Part shown: in pieces, positions 1 through 9,033 of the stretch | How the letters are laid out: the number at the start of each line of letters is the position of its first letter | Position numbering within the stretch: position 1 is the stretch's first letter | Position numbers and translations under genes: made by a program | The notes under the pieces: model-generated | The model's database searches: none | Told to the model about the DNA's origin: nothing | What the model saw: the letters and a program-made list of their open reading frames with translations, nothing else | Assembly: GCF_900111145.1 (NCBI RefSeq) | Contig: NZ_FOIR01000002.1 | Location: 62,001-126,000, forward strand | Reading direction: 5' to 3' | DNA: 64,000 nucleotides | From: Roseivirga pacifica | GTDB lineage: Bacteria > Bacteroidota > Bacteroidia > Cytophagales > Cyclobacteriaceae

Positions 1-87
1 AAATTTATGCATCAACAGGCTAATAGCTTTGAAATTAGACAACTATCCGAAATACCTTTTTGGCAAGGGGGGGCAAGAGATGCTTAA
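1..87 (+). CDS. C-terminal end of an unidentified protein cut by the left edge
   Basis: Frame 1 is open from the first base to a TAA at 85-87 and gives 28 residues ending in PFWQGGARDA. The reading is seen directly; that it is the tail of a real gene is inferred from its position, because the next minus-strand gene stops at base 84 and the two would be convergent with only a few bases overlapping. The fragment is too short to name a family. Confidence 0.5.
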   Translation, partial: KFMHQQANSFEIRQLSEIPFWQGGARDA

Positions 88-578
88 AAGGTAAGCCTTA
101 AACCTGCGCCTGCGCCATAAAACTCAAAATTAAGAGCAACAGGGTTGCTACCTGTCTTAGTTATCGAGTCGTTATAGAGGTTTACAGCGTTGATCGCCCT
201 GTTTTTGTATCGCTGCTGAAAAACAAAAGAAAGCACATATGCTCCGGCACCTATTCCAGCTAAATACCAGTCGGGATCATTCACGTTTTCGGCAAACTCT
301 TGGGTAATTGGCCAGAAAATAAGAATGCTTCCTGCCGCTTTGAATACATCGGCAGTGGCGCTATTTAAAAATGCGTTTTTCATCGGTTTACCAGCCGTAG
401 GGTGGTCTTTGAGTAATTCATAGAGCTGATCGTTGTAAAGGTTAATGCCACACTTATTGAAAGCGGTTTTGAACTTCGAGATCTGAATGATCTCTATTGT
501 TTCCATGTCGGTTTGTGCGTGAGAAAGCGAAATGCTGCTAAAGATAAACAGTGCACAGAGTAATAATCGGTACTTCAT
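84..578 (-). CDS. hypothetical secreted or envelope protein
   Basis: This is a 164-residue protein with a clear signal peptide (a hydrophobic core LLLCALFIFSS, then cleavage after SHA at about residue 21). The mature part has a glycine/alanine-rich hydrophobic stretch near residues 105-118 (YLAGIGAGAYVLSFVF) and ends in a phenylalanine (AGAGLRLTF). A C-terminal aromatic residue is typical of small outer-membrane-associated proteins, but one hydrophobic segment does not make a barrel. I do not recognise the family. It lies downstream of and convergent with the gene fragment at the left edge, and is separated from gltA by that gene's terminator. Confidence 0.75.
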   Translation of the reverse strand: MKYRLLLCALFIFSSISLSHAQTDMETIEIIQISKFKTAFNKCGINLYNDQLYELLKDHPTAGKPMKNAFLNSATADVFKAAGSILIFWPITQEFAENVNDPDWYLAGIGAGAYVLSFVFQQRYKNRAINAVNLYNDSITKTGSNPVALNFEFYGAGAGLRLTF

Positions 579-603
579 AGCTTTGGTCAGTTAAGTAATG
601 AAG

Positions 604-636
604 ATAAAAAAAAAGCTTCCATTTCTGGAAGCTTCC
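604..636 (-). terminator. intrinsic terminator of the citrate synthase gene
   Basis: On the minus strand a perfect 9-bp stem (AAGCTTCCA/TGGAAGCTT, arms 626-634 and 613-621) with a four-base loop is followed by a run of T. It lies about 20 bases beyond the gltA stop codon. It is a textbook Rho-independent terminator. Confidence 0.9.
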
Positions 637-655
637 TTTTCAAAATATCATTTGG

Positions 656-1942
656 CTATCTCTTAGCTAACTCAACGTAAGCACGTTCGTTAGCACCAGT
701 GTAAACCTGGCGAGGTCTACCGATAGGCTCTTTGTTCTCTCTCATTTCCTTCCACTGAGCAATCCAACCAGGTAGACGACCCATTGCGAACATTACAGTG
801 AACATGTCGGTAGGAATACCTAGTGCTCTGTAAATAATGCCTGAGTAGAAGTCAACGTTAGGGTAAAGCTTTCTGTCCACAAAGTACTGATCTTTCAATG
901 CTTCTTCTTCCAAACCTTTGGCAATGTCCAATACAGGATCATTCACACCTAGTTTTTCCAATACATCGTCTGCTGCCTTTTTAATGATCTTAGCTCTAGG
1001 GTCAAAGTTTTTGTAAACTCTGTGACCGAAGCCCATCAAACGGAATGGATCGTCCTTGTCTTTTGCCTTAGCCATCCATTTCTTGGTATCGCCACCGTCT
1101 TTCTTAATGTTCTCCAACATCTCGATTACGGCTTGGTTAGCACCACCGTGCAATGGTCCCCACAAGGCATTGATACCTGCAGAAATTGAAGCATACATGC
1201 TAGCGTGAGACGAACCTACAACTCTTACGGTAGAGGTAGAGCAGTTTTGCTCGTGGTCAGCGTGAAGAATCAATAATTTATCTAGTGCAGCAGCAACAAC
1301 AGGATCTACATCGTACTCCTCAGCAGGTGTAGCAAACATCATTTTCAAGAAGTTTGCAGTGTAGTTCAAGTTATTGTCTGGGTAGTTAACTGGGTGACCG
1401 ATTTGATTTTTGTAAGACCAAGCTGCGAAAGTTGGCATTTTAGCAATCAAACGGATGATGCTCAAATCTACTTCGTTAGCTGCTCTATTAGGGTCTAAAG
1501 AAGCAGGGTAGAAGGCAGTTTGTGCACAAACCAAAGAAGAAAGCACGCCCATTGGGTGAGCAGTAGAAGGGAAACCTTCCAAAATCTTCTTCACATCTTC
1601 GTGTACCAAAGTGTGGTTAGTAATGTCAGACTCGAATTGCTGTAATTCTTCAGTAGTAGGAAGCTCTCCGTAAATCAAAAGGTAAGATACTTCAAGGAAG
1701 CTTGATTTTTCAGCTAGCTCTTCGATTGAGTAACCTCTGTATCTCAAAATTCCTTTTTCACCATCTAAGAATGTGATGGCACTTTTTGTAGAACCTGTGT
1801 TTTTGAATCCCGGATCGATAGTGATGATGCCGCTCTGACCTCTCAATTTTGAGATGTCGATGGCCTTCTCACTCTCAGTTCCCTCAATAACAGGGAGCTC
1901 TATTGACTTTCCGTCTACTTTAATCTCAGCAGTACTTGACAT
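656..1942 (-). CDS. gltA: citrate synthase
   Basis: This 428-residue protein is a type II (hexameric-type) citrate synthase, which condenses acetyl-CoA with oxaloacetate to start the TCA cycle in the cytosol. The catalytic set is visible: His265 in GPLHGGAN, His307 in GFGHRVYK and Asp364 in VDFYSG, nearly the same positions as in the E. coli enzyme. The LHADHEQ motif is at 227-232. An N-terminal extension of about 35 residues before the first helix is also typical of the type II group. It is a single-gene unit with its own terminator. A 104-base gap separates it from the prohibitin-like gene upstream. Confidence 0.97.
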   Translation of the reverse strand: MSSTAEIKVDGKSIELPVIEGTESEKAIDISKLRGQSGIITIDPGFKNTGSTKSAITFLDGEKGILRYRGYSIEELAEKSSFLEVSYLLIYGELPTTEELQQFESDITNHTLVHEDVKKILEGFPSTAHPMGVLSSLVCAQTAFYPASLDPNRAANEVDLSIIRLIAKMPTFAAWSYKNQIGHPVNYPDNNLNYTANFLKMMFATPAEEYDVDPVVAAALDKLLILHADHEQNCSTSTVRVVGSSHASMYASISAGINALWGPLHGGANQAVIEMLENIKKDGGDTKKWMAKAKDKDDPFRLMGFGHRVYKNFDPRAKIIKKAADDVLEKLGVNDPVLDIAKGLEEEALKDQYFVDRKLYPNVDFYSGIIYRALGIPTDMFTVMFAMGRLPGWIAQWKEMRENKEPIGRPRQVYTGANERAYVELAKR

Positions 1943-2046
1943 TGGCTATTTTTTGGTTTTTACGTTAATACGATATTCGTCTTTCGGGCGAATTTAATGA
2001 AATAACATTAAAAAATTGTGGTTGTTCCCAAACTCTCTAAAAGAGT

Positions 2047-2871
2047 TTAATTATTTCCTAATATAAGGGGTAAACCTTCGTCTCCTTGGCCTATAACCAC
2101 AATTTTGGCATTGTTCGATTCGGCTAATTTTAGTGTTGCTTCTATGCCGCGCATCTTCAAAAGATTTGGTGTTAAACTGCTATTCACAATTTTATTTGCC
2201 TGTGCTTCACCCTCTGCTGCAATGCGCTTTCTCTCGGCTTCACTCTTTTCTTTGTCCAGACGGAACTGGTAGGCCAAAGCTTCTTGCTCTTGCTGCAATT
2301 TGTTCTCAATGGCCTGCTTAATTTTATCTGGCAAGTTGATAGAACGAATAAGCAATGCGGTCATTTCAACATTGTTGGTGTCGTTGCCTAATACAGCGGC
2401 TGTTTCGTTGCGAATGGCAGCTTCTACTTCAGGGCGTTTGGTAGAATAAATCTCTTCTGCCGTGAATCGGCCCATTACCTGGCGCACCGTTGAGCGCACT
2501 TCAGGAATTACCAGCGTATTAATATAGCCTAGTCTGAAGCGTTCGTATATAAACCCGATTCTATCGAACTTAGGGTAGAAACGAACCGATACGTCCACTT
2601 TAATGCTCAATCCATTTTTATCGAGCACGTCCATGGTTTCTTCGGCTTTGGTTTCAGCTACGTCAAATGTGATGAGGTCATTCCAAGGTGCTTTTACATG
2701 AAAGCCCGGAGAGATCACATTTTCTTTATCTAAACCACCTGAAAACTTCTTAAAGAGCACGGCCCTTTCATTGGCTTGAATGGTAAAGAAAATGCTTGAC
2801 GACAAAGCAATAAGCACAATTAATGCGATTACTGAAATGACGATAATGGGTAAAAGTCTTCTGTTGTCCAT
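2047..2871 (-). CDS. prohibitin-family (SPFH domain) membrane protein
   Basis: The 274-residue protein has one N-terminal transmembrane helix (about residues 9-30) followed by a prohibitin/band-7 domain (ERAVLFKKFSGG, then PWNDLITFDV and the VDVSVRFYP strand). A charged coiled-coil rich in Glu and Lys (about 190-235) contains the EAERKRIAAEGEAQA segment common to SPFH proteins. Members form large ring assemblies on the membrane and often work with membrane proteases such as FtsH. That role is family knowledge; no protease gene lies beside it here. Length and domain order are normal for bacterial prohibitin homologues. Confidence 0.9.
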   Translation of the reverse strand: MDNRRLLPIIVISVIALIVLIALSSSIFFTIQANERAVLFKKFSGGLDKENVISPGFHVKAPWNDLITFDVAETKAEETMDVLDKNGLSIKVDVSVRFYPKFDRIGFIYERFRLGYINTLVIPEVRSTVRQVMGRFTAEEIYSTKRPEVEAAIRNETAAVLGNDTNNVEMTALLIRSINLPDKIKQAIENKLQQEQEALAYQFRLDKEKSEAERKRIAAEGEAQANKIVNSSLTPNLLKMRGIEATLKLAESNNAKIVVIGQGDEGLPLILGNN

Positions 2872-2904
2872 AAGTCTTTATTTAAGTTTTGGCCAGCTTT
2901 CGGC

Positions 2905-3891
2905 CTAGCCAATCACCTGTAAATTTGCTTCAATTTTTTCCAAAATTTGATGCGCTACTTTTAACGCTTCGTAGCCATCTTCAATAGTTACAATTGGTGC
3001 AGTGTCATTGTTTATGGCTTCGTGAAAAGTAAATAGCTCTTCTCGGATAGCGTTGGTAGGTTCCACTTTCGGATTTTCGAAAATGATCTCCTTTTTACCC
3101 TTTCCTTCACCTAGGTCGAGTACCATAGAGAATGGTCCCTCTTCACCGGTAGCTTCTTGCATGCGTACGATTTCCGATTTCTTCTCCAGAAAATCTACGG
3201 CTATGTAAGCGTCCTTTTGGAAGAAGCGTGATTTACGCATGTTTTTAACTGCTATGCGGCTGGTGGTTAGGTTGGCCACGCAGCCATTTTCAAACTCCAG
3301 TCGGGCATTGGCAATGTCTGGCGTATCGGCCACCACATTTACTCCGCTTGCCGATATATTTTTCACTTTAGAACCTACAGCTTTTAAGATCACATCCAAA
3401 TCGTGGATCATCAAATCGAGTACAACAGGTACATCTAAACCGCGAGGGTTAAACTGGGCCAGCCTGTGCGTTTCGATAAACATTGGTTGTTTAAGGTAAG
3501 GCTGTGCAGCCACAAATGCTGGGTTGAAGCGTTCTACATGACCCACCTGAATTTTCAACCCTTTCGATTTAGAAAGAGTGATAAGTTCTTCCGCTTCTTC
3601 AATGGTGTTGGTCACCGGTTTTTCGATGAACACATGTTTGCCGGCATCAAGTGCTTGTTTGGCGCAATGGAAGTGGGAGAGGGTTGGCGTAACAATGTCC
3701 ACTACATCAACCGCTGCGATGAGCTGGTCGATGGTATCGTATGCTTTGATTCCCAGCTCTTCTGCTACGCTTTTGGCGTTTTCGGGCGAAGCATCGTAAA
3801 AGCCAACGAGTTCGTATTGTGGGATATCTTTAATGCATTTGATGTGAATTTTGCCGAGGTGTCCGGCTCCTAGAACGCCAATTTTTAGCAT
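2905..3891 (-). CDS. Gfo/Idh/MocA-family NAD(P)-dependent oxidoreductase
   Basis: The N-terminal Rossmann fold starts at once from the chosen ATG with GVLGAGHLGKIH. The EKP motif of the family follows (VFIEKPVTNT), with the catalytic-domain signature around GHVERFNPA and IHDLDVI. From this start the protein has 328 residues. An upstream in-frame ATG at 3921 would add ten polar residues before the first beta-strand, so 3891 is preferred. Members oxidise or reduce sugars, inositols or related carbonyls, and the substrate cannot be read from sequence. In Bacteroidota this orthologue often lies near SPFH or central metabolic genes without a fixed pathway. Confidence 0.9.
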   Translation of the reverse strand: MLKIGVLGAGHLGKIHIKCIKDIPQYELVGFYDASPENAKSVAEELGIKAYDTIDQLIAAVDVVDIVTPTLSHFHCAKQALDAGKHVFIEKPVTNTIEEAEELITLSKSKGLKIQVGHVERFNPAFVAAQPYLKQPMFIETHRLAQFNPRGLDVPVVLDLMIHDLDVILKAVGSKVKNISASGVNVVADTPDIANARLEFENGCVANLTTSRIAVKNMRKSRFFQKDAYIAVDFLEKKSEIVRMQEATGEEGPFSMVLDLGEGKGKKEIIFENPKVEPTNAIREELFTFHEAINNDTAPIVTIEDGYEALKVAHQILEKIEANLQVIG

Positions 3892-4062
3892 AGCTTGAGA
3901 GTTTTTTTGCTTGTGTGGCAAATGTACACTCTATTAAAAGAAGTTCTAGTTTTTGAAGTTCAAAGTTGGGAGATAGCCAAACCTGCGTTCTGAACAGCGG
4001 CTCTTTTCATATTAATCAATTCAAATAGTATAATTAATGCCCTAATTAGTTATATTGAATTC

Positions 4063-5271
4063 ATGTGTTCCAATTTTTTCAACAAGAATATTCCAGCATG
4101 TCTTTTTCTGTTAATCATTATTATTTCCTCCTGTAGTTCAAAAGAGTCTAACGAGGTAGCCAATGAAGGTCAGCACGTTATAAAGATTGACGATTTAACC
4201 GATGTTTCTAACCTTAGTTTTAGTAAAGTAGTTGATTCGGTTTTCTATTTGCCGCTAGAAACTTCTGAAGAAGTATTAATGGGTCAAATCGAGAGCTTAC
4301 AGGTTGTTGATGAGCGAATTTTTGTTTCAGATATAACTTCGAAAAGTTTATTCTCCTTTGATATGGATGGCAGATTAATCACTAAGTATTCGGCCGTAGG
4401 AGAAGGACCTGGTGAGTTCTCAACCATTAACAGCTTTACCATTAATCCTGAACGAAAAGAGGTTGTAATTGCAGGAGCTGGTAAGATATTATTTTATGAT
4501 TATGAAGGTGAGTTTTTAAGAGAGTTTAAAACTGTTCTGTCAGGAAGTATGGCAGTTGCATACACTGGCAATAATCGCCTTATGGCTTATACTAATTACA
4601 AAATTCATGATGAGAAGCAAGGCGCAAATAACGTTGTGTTTTTAGATTATGAAACTGGTGATGTTATTTCGGCTAATTTGTCTTTTAACCCTAAGGCTAG
4701 GGTTGAGAACATGACTAGTTTTTTTAATAATATATCAGGCCTTCAAGGAACTTCAAAGTATTTGAGTATCCCCTACAGGAATACTGTTTGGCAAGTTTCA
4801 GGCGAAGAAGTAGATACCTTTTTTACGGTTGATTTTGGAGATAATGCACTTCCTGATTCTTTTGAGGATGAATTTCTCTCTAACTCAAAAGTCACGTCAG
4901 GAAAGTTGAGAGAGATAGAGCGTAATAACGCTTGGTATAGAATAAAAGGTGGTGGGGCGCAAATCAATAATAGGTATGTGAACTTTTCTTATGCAGGCAA
5001 AGACAGTCAATTTATTGAGGTCTTTTTTGATAAACGAAATGATCAAGGATATTCATTCAAGGTACCGCTAGAAAATGATATTGATGGAGCCAAATTCGTG
5101 GTACAGAGATCTGCCTACGAGAATTATTTTATATCAATTGCTAGCCCTGAAGTATTGCTTGGTCTTGGTGATAAGGTTGCCGACCTGAATATACTTGGAG
5201 ATGGATTAGAGATTGACGGTAATCCGGTTTTAAGATTTGTCGCTTATAACTTTGAACACTTTCAAAAATAA
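4063..5271 (+). CDS. 6-bladed beta-propeller lipoprotein
   Basis: The 402-residue protein starts with a signal peptide and a lipobox ending in Cys24 (IIISSC), so it is probably a surface or periplasmic lipoprotein. After this comes the signature of the Bacteroidota 6-bladed beta-propeller family: the LSFSKVVDSVFYLPLETSEE strand, then repeated blades such as ERIFVSDI, SLFSFDMDG and GEGPGEF. Such proteins are common near sensors and polysaccharide systems, but their ligands are mostly unknown. Its neighbours here are unrelated housekeeping genes. The base composition is a little more AT-rich than its neighbours, which may point to a less conserved, accessory gene. Confidence 0.8.
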   Translation: MCSNFFNKNIPACLFLLIIIISSCSSKESNEVANEGQHVIKIDDLTDVSNLSFSKVVDSVFYLPLETSEEVLMGQIESLQVVDERIFVSDITSKSLFSFDMDGRLITKYSAVGEGPGEFSTINSFTINPERKEVVIAGAGKILFYDYEGEFLREFKTVLSGSMAVAYTGNNRLMAYTNYKIHDEKQGANNVVFLDYETGDVISANLSFNPKARVENMTSFFNNISGLQGTSKYLSIPYRNTVWQVSGEEVDTFFTVDFGDNALPDSFEDEFLSNSKVTSGKLREIERNNAWYRIKGGGAQINNRYVNFSYAGKDSQFIEVFFDKRNDQGYSFKVPLENDIDGAKFVVQRSAYENYFISIASPEVLLGLGDKVADLNILGDGLEIDGNPVLRFVAYNFEHFQK

Positions 5272-5273
5272 AA

Positions 5274-5311
5274 AGCACCAAACCCCAATTTGCATTTTGG
5301 AACTTGGTGCT
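5274..5311. terminator. bidirectional terminator hairpin between convergent genes
   Basis: The arms AGCACCAA (5274-5281) and TTGGTGCT (5304-5311) are perfect inverted repeats, with a second weaker CCAA/TTGG pairing inside. The hairpin starts just after the propeller gene stop and sits 23 bases before the M16 protease stop, so it can serve both strands. Confidence 0.8.
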
Positions 5312-5333
5312 CAATACTTTTAAGTATTTAGAA

Positions 5334-8171
5334 TTACTTCTCCGGCCCTGTCATATCATTAATTAGCACTGGCTCGCCAAAGCCAAGTTGTTTGAGCCTA
5401 GCTTTTTGTGTTTTGGCATCGCCAACCACCAGCCAGATCATTTTACTCGGATCGAGGTACTTTTTAGAAAGTGCTTGAATTTCTTCAACCGTCATATCGC
5501 GTACTATCGCTTCGCGGTCTTTCACATAGTCTGGCGACCAGCCAAACTCGCTAATGTTTTCGAGCATACTCAATTTGGCGCCAGCCGTTTCGAATGCCCT
5601 TGCATTACTCTTGATCAAATAGCCTTTGGTTGTTGCTAGGTCTTGGTCAGAATAGTTTTTGCCATAATCAGCTAAAATCTCTTTTACCAATGCGGTCGAT
5701 TCTAGAGTTACATTAGTTCTTACACCACTTGAAATGGTGAAAGTACCATCTGCTTTGTTGCCCGAGAAGTTTGAGCGGATGCCATAAGTATAGCCTTTAC
5801 CTTCGCGCAGTTCTTGTGTAAGCTGCGAGGCGAAGCCACCGCCACCTAAAATGTAGTTCATTACAGTAGCAGGGTAGTAGTCTTCATCCGTTGCCGGCAT
5901 GGCCCCATAGCCAATATTCAGTACCGATTGCTTGGCGTTCGGTACATCGTAAAAGTATACTTTCGATTCACTTGGTGCAGCAGGCTGACTTAACTCAGGC
6001 AGTTGTACTGCCTTGGCTTCCCATGCAGTGTTAAGTTCGCTAAGCGAGGCTACTAGGTCACTTTCGGAAATATCGCCCACCACGTGCAATTTGGCCACCG
6101 AAGGCGATATGTAATTGGCGTAGTAGTTTTTCAAATCAGCAATGGTAAGCTGCTCTACGGTTTCCATTGTGCCTAAGGTGTTTTGCGCACGAATGTCATC
6201 TTTACCGTAAATCAATATTTGGTAAGCATTTGCGGCAATGGCATTCGGGTTGGCCTCTTGCTGGCGAATTTGACTGATGGTACTCTGTTTGGCCAGTTCA
6301 AATTCTTTCTCATCCCAGCGCGGCTCAAGAAGCATTTCTTCTATCAAGTCTAGCGTTGCTGCGTAGTTTTTGGTAAGCGTATTTGCAGACACGCGTATGT
6401 TCTCTTTTGTAGCGAAAATGTTAATGCGTGCCCCGAGTTGCTCAATAGCTTCCTCAAGCTCTTCTGGCGTTTTATTGGCGGTTCCTTTGGTCATTAAATC
6501 GGCCGTTAGGTTAGCTACGCCCAGCTTATCCATCGACTCTACCAATTGTCCGCCATCAATCACCAAGTTTAGTTGTACCAAAGGCACTTCATCATTTTCA
6601 ATACCATAAACTTTTAGTCCGTTGCTTAGTGATGTTTCGTAAACCTTAGGGACAGTGATCTCTGGTGCTTTGCCATAGGGCGGCTCCACTGTGCGGTCAA
6701 AACTAGAAGGTGTACGCTCGTATTCGGCCTGAATAGACGCATCGAAGGTTTCTTCAGCGCCTTGTACAATGGCTTCTTCCACAACCTCAGCTTTATCGGA
6801 ACCTTCCAAAGCCAATGCCAGCTGGCCCTGAGGTACAAAACTGGTGGCAATGTAGTTTTTGCCTTTGATGTACTTATTGTACACACGCATTACATCATCG
6901 GTAGATACGGCAAGAATCTGCTCAATGTCTTTTTGGATATAGCCAGGGTCGTTTGCGAAGATGTTGTACTGCGCTAACTGGAAGCCCTTGCCTAAAACGC
7001 TCGAAAGGCTATTGTAAAAACCAGTTTCTTGGCCGGCTTTAATTCTATCTAAGTCTTTTTGCGAAATGCCCTCAGCTTCAAACTTGGCAAAAGCATCGCC
7101 AATAGCTGCTTGCACATCATCCAAATCGGTATCAGCATAGGCACGAACAGACAGGTGTAGTTGGCCAGCTAACTCTGAAGTTCTGTTGTACATGCTTACG
7201 CGAGAAGTGAGCTTTTTGTCTTCTACCAACACCTGGTAAAAAGGTGCCTTTTTGCCTGAGGCCAAATATTGAGTCAACACATCCAAGGCATAAGCATCGG
7301 CTTGGTATTGCTCTACCGTAGGCCAGGTTAGCGTTAGCTCCGGTAGGCGGGCAAAATTGTCTTCGTGGTAAAGTTTTATGGTGTTTTCAACCACACCTGA
7401 CCTAGGAGAGAGCGGGGCTACCTCTTCGCCACGAGGGATTTCATCAAAGTATTTTTTAACCAGCGCTTTTGCTTGGTCCACATCAAAGTCACCTGAAACC
7501 ACAAGGGTAACGTTATTCGGTACGTACCAGCGGTTAAAGAATTCTTTTACATCGGCAAGGGTGGCATTCTGTAGGTCTTCCAAAGAACCTATTACCTGCC
7601 AGTTGTAAGGATGGTCGGCTGGGTACAGGTTTTTGTCGATTACGTAACTGGTGTGCCCGTATGGACGGTTGTCTACACCTTGGCGCTTTTCGTTCTTAAC
7701 TACTTGTTTCTCTTTGGCTAAAACAGGGTCGGTTACAGTATTAATAAACCAGCCAAGTTTGTCGGCTTCCGCCCAAATCATCTTCTCAAGCGCATCGTTC
7801 GGAACGGTTTGGAAGTAGTTGGTTCTATCGCGAGAGGTAGAACCATTGGCGCCCGAACCACCAACTCTTGCGCTTAGTTTATCGAGTCCGCCTTTTCCAA
7901 GGTTTTCCGACTCCAAGAACAAAAGGTGCTCAAAAAGGTGTGCAAAGCCTGTTCTGCCTTCTTTTTCGCGAGCAGAACCTACGTGAGCAGTTAGTGCTAC
8001 AGCTACTACTGGGTCGGAGCGGTCAACATGAAACACAACGTCTAGCCCATTGTCTAGCTCGAATTTTTCATAGTCCACACTAAAGTCGGCTTTGGTGGAA
8101 CTGTTAGGAGAGGGGCTGCCGCAGCTAATGATTATAGTTGATAGGGCAACCAGACTGAGTTTTTTGAACAT
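5334..8171 (-). CDS. M16 family zinc metallopeptidase, two-module lipoprotein
   Basis: At 945 residues this is a full-length double M16 (insulinase/pitrilysin-like) protein. The N-terminal module has the inverted zinc motif HxxEH (His78, Glu81, His82) and the distal Glu161 in VKNEKR, so it should be active. The C-terminal half, from about residue 510, repeats the fold without the zinc motif, as in most two-module members. A signal peptide with Cys17 (IIISC) predicts a lipoprotein facing the periplasm. Family members degrade peptides after partial proteolysis. It stands alone, followed by a terminator and preceded by a 71-base gap to the DUF4377/META gene. Confidence 0.93.
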   Translation of the reverse strand: MFKKLSLVALSTIIISCGSPSPNSSTKADFSVDYEKFELDNGLDVVFHVDRSDPVVAVALTAHVGSAREKEGRTGFAHLFEHLLFLESENLGKGGLDKLSARVGGSGANGSTSRDRTNYFQTVPNDALEKMIWAEADKLGWFINTVTDPVLAKEKQVVKNEKRQGVDNRPYGHTSYVIDKNLYPADHPYNWQVIGSLEDLQNATLADVKEFFNRWYVPNNVTLVVSGDFDVDQAKALVKKYFDEIPRGEEVAPLSPRSGVVENTIKLYHEDNFARLPELTLTWPTVEQYQADAYALDVLTQYLASGKKAPFYQVLVEDKKLTSRVSMYNRTSELAGQLHLSVRAYADTDLDDVQAAIGDAFAKFEAEGISQKDLDRIKAGQETGFYNSLSSVLGKGFQLAQYNIFANDPGYIQKDIEQILAVSTDDVMRVYNKYIKGKNYIATSFVPQGQLALALEGSDKAEVVEEAIVQGAEETFDASIQAEYERTPSSFDRTVEPPYGKAPEITVPKVYETSLSNGLKVYGIENDEVPLVQLNLVIDGGQLVESMDKLGVANLTADLMTKGTANKTPEELEEAIEQLGARINIFATKENIRVSANTLTKNYAATLDLIEEMLLEPRWDEKEFELAKQSTISQIRQQEANPNAIAANAYQILIYGKDDIRAQNTLGTMETVEQLTIADLKNYYANYISPSVAKLHVVGDISESDLVASLSELNTAWEAKAVQLPELSQPAAPSESKVYFYDVPNAKQSVLNIGYGAMPATDEDYYPATVMNYILGGGGFASQLTQELREGKGYTYGIRSNFSGNKADGTFTISSGVRTNVTLESTALVKEILADYGKNYSDQDLATTKGYLIKSNARAFETAGAKLSMLENISEFGWSPDYVKDREAIVRDMTVEEIQALSKKYLDPSKMIWLVVGDAKTQKARLKQLGFGEPVLINDMTGPEK

Positions 8172-8242
8172 ATTTATAGGTAGTGTTTGCTCAACGATTT
8201 ACGGATTTGTAATGCGAGATTCAAGCGGTTTTTTGCGAACCG

Positions 8243-8920
8243 CTAATCTACTTTGCGAAAAGTGGCTGTAGGGCTACCTTGCTTGTCAATTAAAGTTAAA
8301 GTAGTTCCTTCTATTTTATAATGGGTGGTTAATACTAACGCAGTAGGGAAGGCTTTCTCATAAGGAGGTGCGTTGAGGCAGGCCTTTTCTGTTGAAACAA
8401 CAGATGTTACAACCAACTTTTCTTCGGTTAATTCGCTTATTGCTCCCGCAAGATTGTTACAGCCATCAAAACCAGTAATCCGTCTGTCCCGGATCGAAAT
8501 CTCTAACCTTGGCCTTTCATCGTTCTCGTTTAGTTCAATTGTTTCACCTTGAATTGTCTCTAAGGCCCAAATATCATTCAGTATAGTTTTTTTGTCGAAT
8601 GTTTTGCTGAGCACTTCCGCTAAAGTGTATTGAATGTTAGATGCATCTGCTGGCGTTTGGCTTGCCTCAAGTGTATCAACTTTCACTTTAATTTGATAGA
8701 TATAACCCTCCTGATAATTAAAGTTTTGTATGTTTGAATAGAAGTAATTCCAATTGCCTGAAATACTATCACTTTTGTCAATTAACAGGCACTGCATCTT
8801 GCCGGCTCCGGCATCGCAAGTCGATCTAAAACTATTCACCCAAAATGTGCTGGTAACCTCCTCTTCTGGCGTACATGCAACTGTTAAGAGAATAAGTAGT
8901 GGTAGGATAAGCTTTTTCAT
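8243..8920 (-). CDS. DUF4377 and META domain lipoprotein
   Basis: The 225-residue protein has a signal peptide with lipobox Cys16 (LLTVAC). Residues 26-105 match the DUF4377 pattern (WVNSFRSTC, then MQCLLIDK, then YQEGYIYQIKVK). Residues 115-225 form a META/HslJ-like domain (WALETIQGE, GFDGCNN, then a Cys-containing ACLNAPPYEKAF strand). META domains occur in heat-shock and protease-inhibitor-like envelope proteins, and no enzymatic role is known. The pairing of these two domains recurs in Bacteroidota. It reads away from lpxB, with which it shares a 113-base divergent promoter region. Confidence 0.85.
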   Translation of the reverse strand: MKKLILPLLILLTVACTPEEEVTSTFWVNSFRSTCDAGAGKMQCLLIDKSDSISGNWNYFYSNIQNFNYQEGYIYQIKVKVDTLEASQTPADASNIQYTLAEVLSKTFDKKTILNDIWALETIQGETIELNENDERPRLEISIRDRRITGFDGCNNLAGAISELTEEKLVVTSVVSTEKACLNAPPYEKAFPTALVLTTHYKIEGTTLTLIDKQGSPTATFRKVD

Positions 8921-9033
8921 ACGTGTTTTTATCTTTTATAAAGCTAAGCTTTATTCAGAACTAAATTGGCTTGTGGTTTTGTTTTTCAATTCGAAAAAAC
9001 CTCTCAACTTTACTCTCACATAAGGCCATTTGA